The translations under genes and the position numbers were made by a program. 64,000 nt of DNA from Microvirga zambiensis WSM3693. GTDB taxonomy: Bacteria; Pseudomonadota; Alphaproteobacteria; Rhizobiales; Beijerinckiaceae. The notes under the pieces are model-generated. The model searched no databases. It saw only the letters and a program-made list of their open reading frames with translations, and was not told where the DNA came from. Shown piece after piece: positions 16,822 to 26,447 of this stretch (position 1 is the first letter of the stretch; each line of letters opens with the position of its first letter). The stretch lies in assembly GCF_016735695.1 (NCBI RefSeq), contig NZ_JAERQD010000016.1, positions 62,001 through 126,000 of the forward strand, written 5' to 3'.

Positions 16822-19746
16822 ATGGGTTCGACGGCCCAAAACCTAAAAGCAAGTGCTATACCAAGCGCTGAGAGGCCCCAAGCTATCTTTGTCTGGCGGG
16901 AGAAGCCGATGATGTCCGTCTGGTCTCAGCGTCCTCGATTCTTGCACCTCGCAGTGTTCTTTCTCGCCTATGTCCTGGGCTGCGGATTTGCCGATGCACT
17001 CGCGATTGTTCCTGGAATAACAGTTTCCATCTGGCCGCCGGCCGGGGTCTTTATCGCGACATTGATCCTCACCTCACCTTACACCTGGCCGTGGTGGATT
17101 CTGTCCGGCTGTCTGGCCGAAATGTTCGCGCAGCTCGTATGGTTCCACAGTCCATTGCCTGCGGGCTTCCTGATCTTTGTCGGAAATGTGCTTTGTGCGG
17201 TCGTCGGCGCAACGCTCGTAAACTGGGCCTGCGGCCGGCCGCTTCGGCTGGAAACTTTATCGGATGTTCTCGCATTCGTTGGCCTAGGCGCCGGTGTCGC
17301 GCCATTCTTCAGCGCAACGGTCGGAAGCGCAGCGCTTGCGTGGTTCGGCATCGAGGCCCAAACCTTCACGGGAGTTTGGCCGCTATTCTGGATCGGTGAC
17401 GCCACCGGTATCCTGCTCTTAGGGCCGCTGACACTGATCGTAATCCAGCACTGGCGCGGCAGGACACAGTTCTCTGCCGCACAATGGACGGAAGCCGGCA
17501 TCCTGGGCCTGATCTTTCTCGGTATCGCCGCGCTATCCTTGAGCACCGATTATCTGGCCTCCGCCTATATCATCATGCCACCGCTCCTTTGGGCGGCTGT
17601 ACGCTTTGAGTTTAAGGGCGTGGCCGTAGCGTTGACCCTGCTTGCACTGATCACGATGGCACTGACGATCTCGGGTGGCAGCCACTTTGTCGGTGATCCC
17701 GAGACCCAGAGGGAAAAGCAGGTCATGCTGCAGCTTTTTCTGGCCATCTCGGCATTCTCTGCCCTCATCGTGGCCGCGATTTCCCGACAGAACCAGCAAG
17801 CGCTCTCGTCCCTGCGTGAACGAGAGCGGGAGCTCTCGCAACTCGTCGATATGGTTCCGGTCCATATCCGGCGCATGACACCCGAAGGCGAGCCGATCTT
17901 TTTCAACAAGCGACTGCTGGACTTCTTTGGGTTGAACGAGCTGGCCCGCCTGGACAAGCCAGGTATGAGCCGGCTGGCCGCAGCTATTACGACTCTCGTC
18001 CACCCCGACGACGCAGCCCGACTGCTCACGACGGCCCGCCATTCCTTTGTCACGGGCGAACCATTTGCCATGAAGTACCGCATGCGGCGGGCCGACGGCC
18101 TATACCGATGGGTTGACGGCCGTGGGGAACCGCTGCGGGATCAAAGCGGAGCGATTGTGCAATGGTACGTGGTATCCATCGACGTCGACGATGAGATGCG
18201 CGCGCAAGAGGCGCTGCGGCGCAGTGAGCGTCAGCTTCAGCAGATGATCGACGCGGTGCCAGCTCTCATCTGGTGCATGACTCCGGAGGGAATACCGTGT
18301 TACCTCAACAAACGGGCAATGGACGTCACCGGTGTCACCGTCAAGGATATGATCGCGGCTGACGGCTCTCGAACCCTCGCCGTGATACACCCGGACGAGC
18401 GGGATGCGGTTGATCACGTGTTCGCACGTGCGATCGCGACCGGATCACCCCTCGTCGTGAAGTATCGTCAGCGTCGAGCCAATGGTCTTCACCGGTGGGT
18501 CGAGAGCCGCGCCGAGCCGTTGCGCGATGAGTCTGAGAAGATCATCCAGTGGTATGGAGTGAGCGTCGACATCGATGACCTGGTGACGGCGCAGGAGGCG
18601 TTGCGCAACCGAGAGCGAGAACTCTCACAGCTCGTTGACATGGTTCCGAGCCTGCTCTGGCGGCTGTCGCCGAAAGGCGATCCGACGTTCTTCAGTAAAC
18701 GCATGATCGAGTTCTGCGGCCTCAATGTTGGAGACTTCCGGAAGGCTGGCACCAACCGATTGGCAACTGCCATCGCGACCCTCTTCCATCCAGACGACGT
18801 CGCCAAGCTGGAGGAAGCGCTCAACCGATCTCTTGTCACGGGTGAGAGCTTTTCCTTGAATTACCGCATGCGGAGAGTGGATGGGGTCTACCGCTGGGTG
18901 TCAGGCCGTGCCGAGCCGTTGCGGGATGAGAGTGGACGCATCGTCCAATGGTTTGGCCTCTCACAAGATATCGATGATCAGGTTCGTGTTGAGGGAGAGC
19001 TGCGGCTGGCGCGAGAGAGCCTAGCGCGGGCGAGCCAGGCTGCGAGCCTCGCCGAGCTGTCGGCCGCAATCGCGCATGAGGTCAACCAACCGCTGGCGGC
19101 GGTCATTGCCAACTCCAACGCATGCCAGCGCTGGCTCTCGGCGTCTCCTCCAAATCTCGACCGCGCGAGCAAAACGGTGGAGCGCATCATCCATAATGCA
19201 AATACCGCGGCCGACATCGTGAGTCACATCCGCGCCTTGTTCAAGCATTCAGTAGAGACGCGGGCGAGCACGTTGCTCGAGAGCGTCATTGCGGACGCAC
19301 ATACTCTCATGGCTGAAGAGGCGATCCGGCGCCGCATTCGTATGGATGTTGAGGTCGAAAGCGACCTTCCTCCCGTCGCGCTCGACCGTGTCCAAGTTCA
19401 GCAAGTTCTCGTCAATCTCATCCGCAATGCCATGGACGCGATGGATTCAATCTCAGGTGACAGAGTTCTTGGAGTTCGCGTACACCGACCCGGTGACGAG
19501 ATCCGAATCGACATCAGTGATCGTGGCCAGGGCGTCGCGTTTCCGGAGAGAGTGTTCGAGCCGTTCTTCACGACAAAGGAGCAGGGTATGGGCATGGGAT
19601 TGGCAATCTGCCGGTCGATTGTCGAGGCTCATGGCGGCCGGTTGTGGGCTGAGAACAACGAGCGCCAGGGGGCGACATTCACCTTTACGCTGCCGATCGA
19701 AGCCGCGAGCGCGCCGGGGCGCTCGGAGTCGGAGCTATCGCGATGA
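16822..19746 (+). CDS. MASE1 - triple PAS sensor histidine kinase
   Basis: 974 residues. An N-terminal MASE1 membrane sensor (about 38-310, eight or so helices; ISVWP-type motif as VSIWPPAGVF) is followed by three PAS domains (about 328-455, 460-590, 595-720), each with a PAC end (YRWV..R.EPLRD), then HisKA (AHEVNQPLAAV, His near 751) and HATPase (VLVNLIRNAMDAM, DRGQGV, GMGMGLAI). PAS1 and PAS3 share the opening RERELSQLVDMVP and are much closer to each other than to PAS2. An alternative start at ATG 16909 has a better GGGAG site and would remove 29 polar residues. The response regulator gene overlaps its stop by ATGA. Signal unknown; FixL-like heme binding is not evident. Confidence 0.93.
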   Translation: MGSTAQNLKASAIPSAERPQAIFVWREKPMMSVWSQRPRFLHLAVFFLAYVLGCGFADALAIVPGITVSIWPPAGVFIATLILTSPYTWPWWILSGCLAEMFAQLVWFHSPLPAGFLIFVGNVLCAVVGATLVNWACGRPLRLETLSDVLAFVGLGAGVAPFFSATVGSAALAWFGIEAQTFTGVWPLFWIGDATGILLLGPLTLIVIQHWRGRTQFSAAQWTEAGILGLIFLGIAALSLSTDYLASAYIIMPPLLWAAVRFEFKGVAVALTLLALITMALTISGGSHFVGDPETQREKQVMLQLFLAISAFSALIVAAISRQNQQALSSLRERERELSQLVDMVPVHIRRMTPEGEPIFFNKRLLDFFGLNELARLDKPGMSRLAAAITTLVHPDDAARLLTTARHSFVTGEPFAMKYRMRRADGLYRWVDGRGEPLRDQSGAIVQWYVVSIDVDDEMRAQEALRRSERQLQQMIDAVPALIWCMTPEGIPCYLNKRAMDVTGVTVKDMIAADGSRTLAVIHPDERDAVDHVFARAIATGSPLVVKYRQRRANGLHRWVESRAEPLRDESEKIIQWYGVSVDIDDLVTAQEALRNRERELSQLVDMVPSLLWRLSPKGDPTFFSKRMIEFCGLNVGDFRKAGTNRLATAIATLFHPDDVAKLEEALNRSLVTGESFSLNYRMRRVDGVYRWVSGRAEPLRDESGRIVQWFGLSQDIDDQVRVEGELRLARESLARASQAASLAELSAAIAHEVNQPLAAVIANSNACQRWLSASPPNLDRASKTVERIIHNANTAADIVSHIRALFKHSVETRASTLLESVIADAHTLMAEEAIRRRIRMDVEVESDLPPVALDRVQVQQVLVNLIRNAMDAMDSISGDRVLGVRVHRPGDEIRIDISDRGQGVAFPERVFEPFFTTKEQGMGMGLAICRSIVEAHGGRLWAENNERQGATFTFTLPIEAASAPGRSESELSR

Positions 19747-20387
19747 ACATACTCGACGCTGGTGAGAGTCGTCCGCTGGTCCTCATCGTCGACGACGACG
19801 AGGACATCCGGGCTGCGATACAGGAGCTCATGTTGTCCGTTGGGCTTGATGCGATGGGTTTCGCCTCGCCTCGCGAGTTGCTGGAAGCTGATCTTCCCAA
19901 CCGTCCGGGTTGCCTGGTACTCGACGTCCGGATGCCCGGCGCCAGCGGCCTCGATCTTCAGCAACAACTGGCAGCGAAGGGCAACCTGAAGCCGATCATC
20001 TTTCTGACCGGCCATGGCGACATTCCCATGTCGGTCCAGGCCATGAAGGCCGGCGCTATCGACTTCCTGACAAAGCCGTTTCGCGATCAGACCCTGCTCG
20101 ACGCGATAACATTGGCCATCGAGAGGGACGTTGCCCAGATGGCTGCTGCTCGAAATGCTCGACAGCACTTCGACCGGTTTGCAACTCTGACACAACGAGA
20201 GCAGCAGGTTATGCGCGAGGTGGCGCGCGGCCGGCTCAACAAGCAGATCGCCTTTGATCTCGGTATCAAGGAGATTACGGTCAAGCTTCACCGCGGCAAC
20301 GTCATGCGTAAGATGAAAGCGTCCTCCATTGGCGAGCTCATCCGGGCCTGGGAGACTCTCCCCGCCGGCCTTCGCGATAAGTCGTAA
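19743..20387 (+). CDS. FixJ/NarL-type response regulator
   Basis: 214 residues. Receiver (about 12-125): acidic pair VDDDED, phospho-Asp in LVLDVRMPG (about 60), Thr in FLTGHGDIP and Lys in FLTKPF. A LuxR-type HTH follows (about 145-205: LTQREQQVMREVARG, LGIKEITVKLHRGNVM). The start overlaps the kinase stop (ATGA), so this is the cognate regulator. Targets are unknown; the accessory genes from 21079 onward are candidates by position only. Confidence 0.95.
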   Translation: MNILDAGESRPLVLIVDDDEDIRAAIQELMLSVGLDAMGFASPRELLEADLPNRPGCLVLDVRMPGASGLDLQQQLAAKGNLKPIIFLTGHGDIPMSVQAMKAGAIDFLTKPFRDQTLLDAITLAIERDVAQMAAARNARQHFDRFATLTQREQQVMREVARGRLNKQIAFDLGIKEITVKLHRGNVMRKMKASSIGELIRAWETLPAGLRDKS

Positions 20388-20478
20388 ATCCTAGACTTCG
20401 GTATGGTTTCAAAAAGGAGTGATTCAGCGCAGCCTTAGGACGTCGGCCTGATGGGCCGCCCTAGTAAAGGCCATTTGC

Positions 20479-20889
20479 GTGTTCAATCCGCCTGTCATTG
20501 CGGTCGTGGATGACGACGAAGACATCCGTGATGCCCTCTCCGATCTCCTTTTCGCCATGGGCTGCACATGTCACGTCTTCGACCGGGCCGAGGCCTTTCT
20601 GGCCGCCGATGCCGCCGGTCGGTTCGACTGCCTCATCACCGATATCCGAATGCCCGGCATCGGCGGCCTTGAACTGCTCGATCGCCTTAAGGCAGCAGGC
20701 TCGACCATGCCGGTGATTGTCGTGACGTCGATGACGGATCCCGTGACCCGACGCCGAGGGCTTGAGGGCGGGGCGCATGCATATCTGACGAAGCCGGTCA
20801 CCGACGATACTCTCCTTCAAAGCCTCAGAACCGCGCTGCCAGGCTGGGAGATTCCGCGAAGCGATGAGGAAGGGCCTTCTGGCAGTTAG
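20479..20889 (+). CDS. Single-domain response regulator
   Basis: 136 residues, receiver only: VVDDDEDIRD, phospho-Asp in CLITDIRMPG (about 55), switch residues VVTSMTDP, Lys in YLTKPV. No output domain, only a short Ser/Glu/Pro tail. The start is GTG, with AAAGG 8 nt upstream; no in-frame ATG gives a full receiver. It lies 90 bp after the FixJ-like gene on the same strand. Such FixJ-linked lone receivers can act as phosphate sinks or modulate the kinase; that role is inferred. Confidence 0.9.
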   Translation: MFNPPVIAVVDDDEDIRDALSDLLFAMGCTCHVFDRAEAFLAADAAGRFDCLITDIRMPGIGGLELLDRLKAAGSTMPVIVVTSMTDPVTRRRGLEGGAHAYLTKPVTDDTLLQSLRTALPGWEIPRSDEEGPSGS

Positions 20890-20910
20890 GAGCCGGCAAG
20901 GGCCGGCTCC
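20889..20910 (+). terminator. Hairpin at end of two-component operon
   Basis: GGAGCCGGC/GCCGGCTCC, a 9-bp stem with a 4-nt loop, starting on the stop codon of the receiver gene. It lacks a T-run but is well placed to end the operon. Confidence 0.5.
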
Positions 20911-21078
20911 ACCTCCGAGGCCAGACCTAAACCTCGGTATAGGCATCGTAGACTTTTCGAGTGGTCATCTACGCCGCCGGCTCAATGGAAGGATCTCCGG
21001 GAGGCATGCATGCTTCAAATACCTCCATAGCTACGCCCATGGGTGAGGCGGTTTGGAGGCGGGCCGCAGGAGACAGCC

Positions 21079-22035
21079 ATGAGCTTGGTCAACATCTTAC
21101 ACCCCTCGGTTAAGCACTGCGCCGACAAGGTGACCGCAAGGCACATCCACGGTCGACCGGAGCCCGAGCTCGTTCCGTCGCGCTACGCGCTGCGGGTCGG
21201 CGAAATTGACGTGATGGTGATCAGCGATGGGGTGCTGTCGCTACCAGGCGCGATGCTGGGCCACAACGTTGATCCAGCCGTCCGCGCGGCTTGGCTGGAG
21301 GACATGTTCCTGCCGCGGGATGTGCTCGAGTGGGCACTGAACGTGGTCGTGGTGCGCAGCGGCGACCGGACCATACTCATCGACGCCGGAATGGGTATGG
21401 AGTTTCCGGACTTGCCGCGGGCCGGCCGGTTGGTTCAGCGACTCGAGGCCGCCGGACTCGATCTCGCATCCGTGACCGATGTGGTGCTGACCCACCTGCA
21501 CATGGACCACGTTGGAGGGCTCCTCGTCGACGGGGTGAGGGACCGACTGCGTCCGGACCTGCGGATCCACCTGGCGGCCGCCGAGACCAAGTTCTGGGAG
21601 GCGCCCGACTTCTCCCGCGTTTCGATGCCGCCGGGCTTCCAGGACGCGCTTCGGCGGACGGCCACGCGATTCCTGCACGAGTACGACAGCCAATTGCGGC
21701 CGTTCGAGAACGAATACGAGATGGCCCCGGGGGTGATGGTCACTCGCACCGGCGGCCACACCCCTGGGCACAGCGTGGTCCGCCTTGCGTCCGGTGGAGA
21801 CCGGCTGACGTTCGCCGGTGACGCCGTGTTCGCGGTCGGATTCGACCATCCCGACTGGTTCAACGGCTTCGAGCACGACCCGGAGGAGGCGGCCCGCGTT
21901 CGGGTCCGTCTCTTGCGGGAGTTGGCGGCTAACCGCGAGTCGCTGGTGGCCACGCATCTCTCGTTCCCGTCCGTCTGCCATGTGGCGGTCGACGGCGACG
22001 TCTTTCGATGCGTACCGGGCCTTTGGGAGTACTGA
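21079..22035 (+). CDS. MBL-fold metallo-hydrolase
   Basis: About 318 residues. Metal motif THLHMDH (about 148-154, HxHxDH), further ligands in GGHTPGHS and FAGDAVF, and a last His in VATHLSFPS. This is a class B metallo-beta-lactamase fold, lactonase- or alkylsulfatase-like in pattern (AHL lactonases are relatives), but I cannot assign a substrate. I used ATG at 21079 because AGGAG lies 6 nt upstream; the frame is open 12 codons earlier. First gene of a plus-strand run reaching 28671. Confidence 0.9.
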   Translation: MSLVNILHPSVKHCADKVTARHIHGRPEPELVPSRYALRVGEIDVMVISDGVLSLPGAMLGHNVDPAVRAAWLEDMFLPRDVLEWALNVVVVRSGDRTILIDAGMGMEFPDLPRAGRLVQRLEAAGLDLASVTDVVLTHLHMDHVGGLLVDGVRDRLRPDLRIHLAAAETKFWEAPDFSRVSMPPGFQDALRRTATRFLHEYDSQLRPFENEYEMAPGVMVTRTGGHTPGHSVVRLASGGDRLTFAGDAVFAVGFDHPDWFNGFEHDPEEAARVRVRLLRELAANRESLVATHLSFPSVCHVAVDGDVFRCVPGLWEY

Positions 22036-22161
22036 CTGCTTGTTGGGTTAGGGCTGAAGCCGGGCAGGGGTGGCCTTCAGATCTATGCAGGAGCGGGCCG
22101 ACAAGCTGAACGGAGCTGAATCGGGCCAACATCATCAAGGCTTTGCTACAGGAGATTGGTT

Positions 22162-22917
22162 ATGAAGATCGTCATCAACGGTGGAACTGGCCTCATCGGA
22201 TCGAAGACAGTCGCAAGATTACGCAGCGCTGGGCACGAGGTGGTCGCCGCGTCACCGCAAAGCGGCTTTAACTCGGTAACCGGCGAAGGGGTTGCGGAAA
22301 CGGTGAAGGGTGCGCAGGTCATCGTCGATTTGTCGAACTCGCCCTCCTGGGAGGATGCCGCCGTCCTCGAGTTCTTTCAGAAGTCGACAGGCAATCTCAT
22401 CGCCGCCGCAAAGGCGAACGGGGTGAGGCATTACATCGCCCTGTCCGTCGTCGGAACGGAGCGTCTGCAGGAGAGCGGCTATTTCGTCGCCAAGCTGACA
22501 CAGGAGAGACTGATCAAGAGTTCTGGGGTTCCCTACACCATTGTCCATTCGACGCAGTTCTTCGAATTGCTGGGCTTCTTGGTCAAGGCCTGGGAGAGCG
22601 GCAGTAAAGTGGTTGTACCCGACGCCCTGATCCAGCCGATTTCCTCAGATGACGTTGCCGACGTCATGGCGGAGGCGGCACTGGCCGCACCCCGCAACGG
22701 TATATTCGAGATCGCCGGCCCGGAGCGGTTCAACATCCGTGATCTGGTCGCGGAGTATCTGGCTGCAACGGGCGATGCTCGGGCTGTCGAAGCCGCGGCG
22801 GATGTTCTCTATTCCGGGGCCGAGCTCGAAGAGACGACGCTGGTTTCGGACGACAATCCACGCCTCGGCAAGATCGACTTCGACCAGTGGTTCGCGTCCA
22901 GAGCCAAGGCCGCCTGA
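22162..22917 (+). CDS. NmrA-like NAD(P)-binding protein (copy 1)
   Basis: 251 residues. Rossmann start NGGTGLIGSKTVARL and the atypical SDR/NmrA pattern: VVDLSNSPSWED as LSNSPS, SVVGTERL, then YTIVHSTQFFE. It lacks a clear YxxxK pair, as in NmrA regulators and NAD(P)H:quinone-type reductases. AGGAG precedes the ATG by 7 nt. It is paralogous to 24361-25131, from which it is separated by a hydrolase and a cupin gene. Probably redox sensing or reduction of a small molecule; not provable from sequence. Confidence 0.88.
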   Translation: MKIVINGGTGLIGSKTVARLRSAGHEVVAASPQSGFNSVTGEGVAETVKGAQVIVDLSNSPSWEDAAVLEFFQKSTGNLIAAAKANGVRHYIALSVVGTERLQESGYFVAKLTQERLIKSSGVPYTIVHSTQFFELLGFLVKAWESGSKVVVPDALIQPISSDDVADVMAEAALAAPRNGIFEIAGPERFNIRDLVAEYLAATGDARAVEAAADVLYSGAELEETTLVSDDNPRLGKIDFDQWFASRAKAA

Positions 22918-23005
22918 ACACCCACAAGAACACCGCTACAGCCGAACGGTCCTCCGTTCACGTCGGGGCTCTGCCCCAGACGGCATTCAGACGAAAGGCA
23001 CAACT

Positions 23006-23842
23006 ATGAGTACCGTTACCACGAAGGACGGCGTCGAGATCTTCTTCAAGGACTGGGGTCCCAAGAATGCCCAGCCCATCGTCTTCCATCATGGATGGCC
23101 CCTGAGTTCCGACGATTGGGACGCTCAGATGCTCTATTTTTTGGGAAAGGGGTATCGTGTCATCGCCCATGACCGGCGCGGCCACGGCCGTTCGGCTCAA
23201 GTCAGCGATGGGCACGACATGGACCATTACGCCGCCGATATTGCGGCCGTCGTCGAACATCTCGATCTCAGGAACGCTGTTCATATCGGCCATTCGACGG
23301 GAGGCGGGGAGGCGACGCACTACGTGGCGCGCCATGGGCAGGCTCGAGGCAGGGTCGCCAAGCTCGTGCTGATTGGGGCCGTGCCGCCGATCATGGTCAA
23401 AACCCCGGCTAATCCCGGCGGTCTGCCGCTCGAGGTGTTCGATGGTCTACGGGCACAACTCGCAGCAAATCGTTCGCAGTTCTATCTCGATTTCGCGGGC
23501 GGGCCCTTCTACGGCTACAATCGCCCGGGGGCGACCCCGTCGCAGGGCATCATTCTGAACTGGTGGCGCCAGGCCATGGCCGGCAGCGCCAAAGCTCAGT
23601 ACGATGGCATCAAGGCCTTCTCCGAAACCGATTTCACGGAGGACTTGAAGGCGATCGACATACCGACATTCGTCATGCATGGCGACGACGATCAGATCGT
23701 ACCAATTGCGGCCTCTGCGCTGCTTTCGGCGAAGCTGCTGACGAATGGCTCGCTCAAGGTCTACGAGAAGCTCCCACATGGCATGTGCACCACTCACGCC
23801 GAAATCGTGAACCCTGACATTCTAAGCTTCGTCAACGCGTGA
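23006..23842 (+). CDS. Alpha/beta hydrolase, cofactor-free chloroperoxidase-like
   Basis: 278 residues. Oxyanion segment HHGWPLSSDDWD, nucleophile elbow IGHSTGGGE (Ser near 99), Asp in MHGDDDQIVP, His in LPHGMCTTH. These motifs and the start VTTKDGVEIFFKDWG match the non-heme chloroperoxidase/arylesterase group. I used ATG at 23006 (AAAGG 7-8 nt upstream); a much longer frame upstream overlaps the NmrA gene and is not coding. In vivo these enzymes are usually esterases or perhydrolases. It may share a transcript with its neighbours on both sides. Confidence 0.92.
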   Translation: MSTVTTKDGVEIFFKDWGPKNAQPIVFHHGWPLSSDDWDAQMLYFLGKGYRVIAHDRRGHGRSAQVSDGHDMDHYAADIAAVVEHLDLRNAVHIGHSTGGGEATHYVARHGQARGRVAKLVLIGAVPPIMVKTPANPGGLPLEVFDGLRAQLAANRSQFYLDFAGGPFYGYNRPGATPSQGIILNWWRQAMAGSAKAQYDGIKAFSETDFTEDLKAIDIPTFVMHGDDDQIVPIAASALLSAKLLTNGSLKVYEKLPHGMCTTHAEIVNPDILSFVNA

Positions 23843-23892
23843 AAATCACGCGCAACAGGGAGACGGACGCAGCTCAGAAAGGAGAATTTCCA

Positions 23893-24336
23893 ATGAAAAT
23901 GACAATAGGTGCCGCAGCCTTGCTGCTGGCTGTCGCAAATGCCAATGCTCAGGCGCAAAGCACGTCCGATAAAGGTCTCGCGGTTCCTGGCGCCAAGAAC
24001 GCGAGGGTCACGCAGGTGTACCAGCACGCACTGCCAGGGGTTCCGGGCAAGAGCATCAAGGGTGTTACGGTCGAGTACGGACCCGGTGGGTTCTCCCCAT
24101 CTCACACGCATGCGAAATCTGCAATCATCTATGCGACCGTCATTGAGGGTACAGTCCGCATGCAGGTCAACGAAGGGCCTGAAGTCACCTACCAGACCGG
24201 CCAGAACTGGACGGAAAAGCCTGGCGATCATCACCGTGTCAGCGCCAATGCGAGCCAGACGCAGCCGGCGAAAATCCTCGCCGTCTTCGTCGTGGACGAT
24301 GTCGATAAAGAACTCACGATCCCGGACAAAAATTGA
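23893..24336 (+). CDS. Secreted cupin-domain protein
   Basis: 147 residues. Signal peptide KMTIGAAALLLAVANANAQA, then one cupin barrel: GGFSPSHTHAKSAI (metal-site GxxxxxHxH) and the second motif region PGDHHRVSANAS. I used ATG at 23893, with AAAGGAG 9 nt upstream. The protein is expected in the periplasm, perhaps as a metal-dependent dioxygenase or isomerase-like protein. It is 50 bp after the hydrolase and 24 bp before the second NmrA gene. Confidence 0.88.
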   Translation: MKMTIGAAALLLAVANANAQAQSTSDKGLAVPGAKNARVTQVYQHALPGVPGKSIKGVTVEYGPGGFSPSHTHAKSAIIYATVIEGTVRMQVNEGPEVTYQTGQNWTEKPGDHHRVSANASQTQPAKILAVFVVDDVDKELTIPDKN

Positions 24337-24360
24337 TGAATCTCGAATGAGGAGGGGGTA

Positions 24361-25131
24361 ATGAGAATTGTCGTAGTCGGCGGTACCGGACATATTGGAT
24401 CCAGGTTGGTTGCAGCACTCAAAGAGTGCGACCAAGACGTTGTGGTTGCCTCACCTTCGACAGGGGTCGACACCATCACCGGCGAGGGGCTGGCTGAAGC
24501 CCTCGCTCATGCTCACATCGTCGTCGACGTGTCGAACTCGCCTTCGATTCAGGATGACATCGCACTGGAGTTCTTCGAGACAGCAGGCCGAAATCTCATG
24601 GCGGCCGAGCGGGCAGCAGGCATCCAGCACCACGTCGCCTTGTCGGTCGTTGGAACAGATCGCCTACCCGATGGCGGGTACTTCAGGGCGAAGATGGCCC
24701 AGGAGAACCTGATCCGCGCTTCGCACATTCCCTATACGATCTTACGATCGACGCCGTTCTTCGAGTACCTCACCGGGATTGTCGAAAGTGCCGCTGATGG
24801 CGACGTGCTGCGCCTGTCGCCGGCTCCCATTCAACCCATTGCGGCTGATGACGTCGTGTTGGCGTTGCGCGACGTTGCGATGGGCCGCTCCCAGAACCGT
24901 GAGGTAGAAATCGTCGGTCCGGACAGATTCAGCCTCAACGAGCTTGCCGAACAGATCCTGACCGCCAACGAAGACAGCCGAATGGTGATTGCCGATCCGC
25001 GCGCTCTGTATTTCGGAGCGGTGCTGAAGGAAGACACCCTGGTCCCGGGCGATCATCCGCGGTTCGCGCCGACGCGGTTTGACGATTGGCTGAGGCGTTA
25101 TGTGGCTGACGCGTTACCTGTGGCCTTTTGA
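24361..25131 (+). CDS. NmrA-like NAD(P)-binding protein (copy 2)
   Basis: 256 residues. Rossmann start [15 protein letters not shown], followed by the same landmarks as copy 1: [41 protein letters not shown] and [10 protein letters not shown]. The two copies are colinear over their whole length, so they arose by duplication. A strong GAGGAGGGGG site precedes the ATG. It directly precedes the cytochrome b gene (start 30 bp after the stop). Cofactor binding is likely; substrate unknown. Confidence 0.88.
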   Translation: MRIVVVGGTGHIGSRLVAALKECDQDVVVASPSTGVDTITGEGLAEALAHAHIVVDVSNSPSIQDDIALEFFETAGRNLMAAERAAGIQHHVALSVVGTDRLPDGGYFRAKMAQENLIRASHIPYTILRSTPFFEYLTGIVESAADGDVLRLSPAPIQPIAADDVVLALRDVAMGRSQNREVEIVGPDRFSLNELAEQILTANEDSRMVIADPRALYFGAVLKEDTLVPGDHPRFAPTRFDDWLRRYVADALPVAF

Positions 25132-25160
25132 GAGACGATCAAACAGGATCGGGTGACAAT

Positions 25161-26444
25161 ATGTTCAAGCATAGCAACTACGAGCCGAAAAGCCGGTTCG
25201 AGCGGTGGCTTGAGACGAGATTGCCCATTATCGGCTTTTCCTATGATACGGCGGTGTCGTATCCGGTTCCAAGGAATCTGAACTATTTCTGGACCTTCGG
25301 TGGAATCCTGACATTGATGCTCGCGTCGCAGATCGTGACCGGCATCTTTCTCGCGATGCACTACGTTCCGAATACCGCACTCGCGTTTCTGTCGGTCGAG
25401 CGGATCATGCGCGACGTCAATTATGGCTGGCTCATCCGCTATCTCCATGCAAACGGCGCCTCGATGTTCTTCGTTGCGGTGTACATCCATATCTTTCGTG
25501 GCCTGTACTATGGATCGTATAAGGCGCCCCGTGAGATCATCTGGGTCCTTGGCATCACCAACCTTCTGATCATGATGGCGACCGCGTTTCTGGGATATGT
25601 CCTGCCTTGGGGGCAGATGTCGTTTTGGGGCGCGACCGTCATCACCAACCTCTTCTCGGCGATCCCGCTCGTCGGCACGACGATCGTCGAGTATCTGTGG
25701 GGTGGCTATTCGGTCGGCAATCCAACCCTGAACCGGTTCTTCTCGCTCCACTACCTCTTGCCGTTCATGCTGATCGGCACTGTGACACTTCACGTCTGGG
25801 CACTTCACCACGTCGGACAGAACAATCCTGCAGGTGTTGAGATCACGGATTTCAAGAAGGACACGGTGCCCTTAACCCCCTATGCCACAGTGAAGGATAT
25901 TTTTGGCATTGCTTGCTTCATGGTCTTTATCGCCTACTGGGTGTTCTACATGCCGAACTATCTCGGCCATGCGGACAATTACATCCCGGCAAACCCGGCT
26001 GTGACGCCCGCGCACATCGTGCCTGAGTGGTACTTCCTGCCGTTCTACGCGATCCTGCGTGCCATCCCGGACAAGCTTGGCGGGGTGATCGCGATGTTTC
26101 TGGCGATCCTCCTCGTGGCATTCCTACCCTGGCTCGATACCTCCAAGGTCCGCACGATGCGCTATCGCCCAGTCGCGCGATTTCTGCTCCTGGTGTTCGT
26201 TTGCACCTTCATCGGCCTTGGATATCTCGGCAGCAGGCCGGCGGAGGGCGGCTACGTGATCGCGGCCCAGATTCTCACGGTGGTTTACTTCGCATACTTC
26301 ATTGCGCTGCCGGTGGTCGGCCTGTTCGAAAGGCCGCTGCCGCTGCCCCTATCGATTAACGAGTCCGTGCTGGCCGGCCACAGAGCGGCTGATCCAGTGT
26401 CCGACAGGTCCATCATACGCATCCGACAACTTAAAGGCGGTTAG
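25161..26444 (+). CDS. Orphan cytochrome b (bc1-type, full length)
   Basis: About 427 residues with eight or nine membrane helices. The two heme-ligand pairs are intact: H-x13-H in helix B (LHANGAS...YIHIFRG) and in helix D (LHYLLPF...TLHVWAL). The quinol-site PEWY motif is present ([13 protein letters not shown]), and NWG-type and [14 protein letters not shown] segments are normal. It therefore looks like a functional cytochrome b, yet no Rieske protein or cytochrome c1 gene flanks it; the next genes are a bestrophin and a cyclase. I used ATG at 25161 over a TTG that overlaps the previous stop. It may supply an alternative bc complex or work with unknown partners. Confidence 0.92.
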   Translation: MFKHSNYEPKSRFERWLETRLPIIGFSYDTAVSYPVPRNLNYFWTFGGILTLMLASQIVTGIFLAMHYVPNTALAFLSVERIMRDVNYGWLIRYLHANGASMFFVAVYIHIFRGLYYGSYKAPREIIWVLGITNLLIMMATAFLGYVLPWGQMSFWGATVITNLFSAIPLVGTTIVEYLWGGYSVGNPTLNRFFSLHYLLPFMLIGTVTLHVWALHHVGQNNPAGVEITDFKKDTVPLTPYATVKDIFGIACFMVFIAYWVFYMPNYLGHADNYIPANPAVTPAHIVPEWYFLPFYAILRAIPDKLGGVIAMFLAILLVAFLPWLDTSKVRTMRYRPVARFLLLVFVCTFIGLGYLGSRPAEGGYVIAAQILTVVYFAYFIALPVVGLFERPLPLPLSINESVLAGHRAADPVSDRSIIRIRQLKGG

Positions 26445-26447
26445 GCT

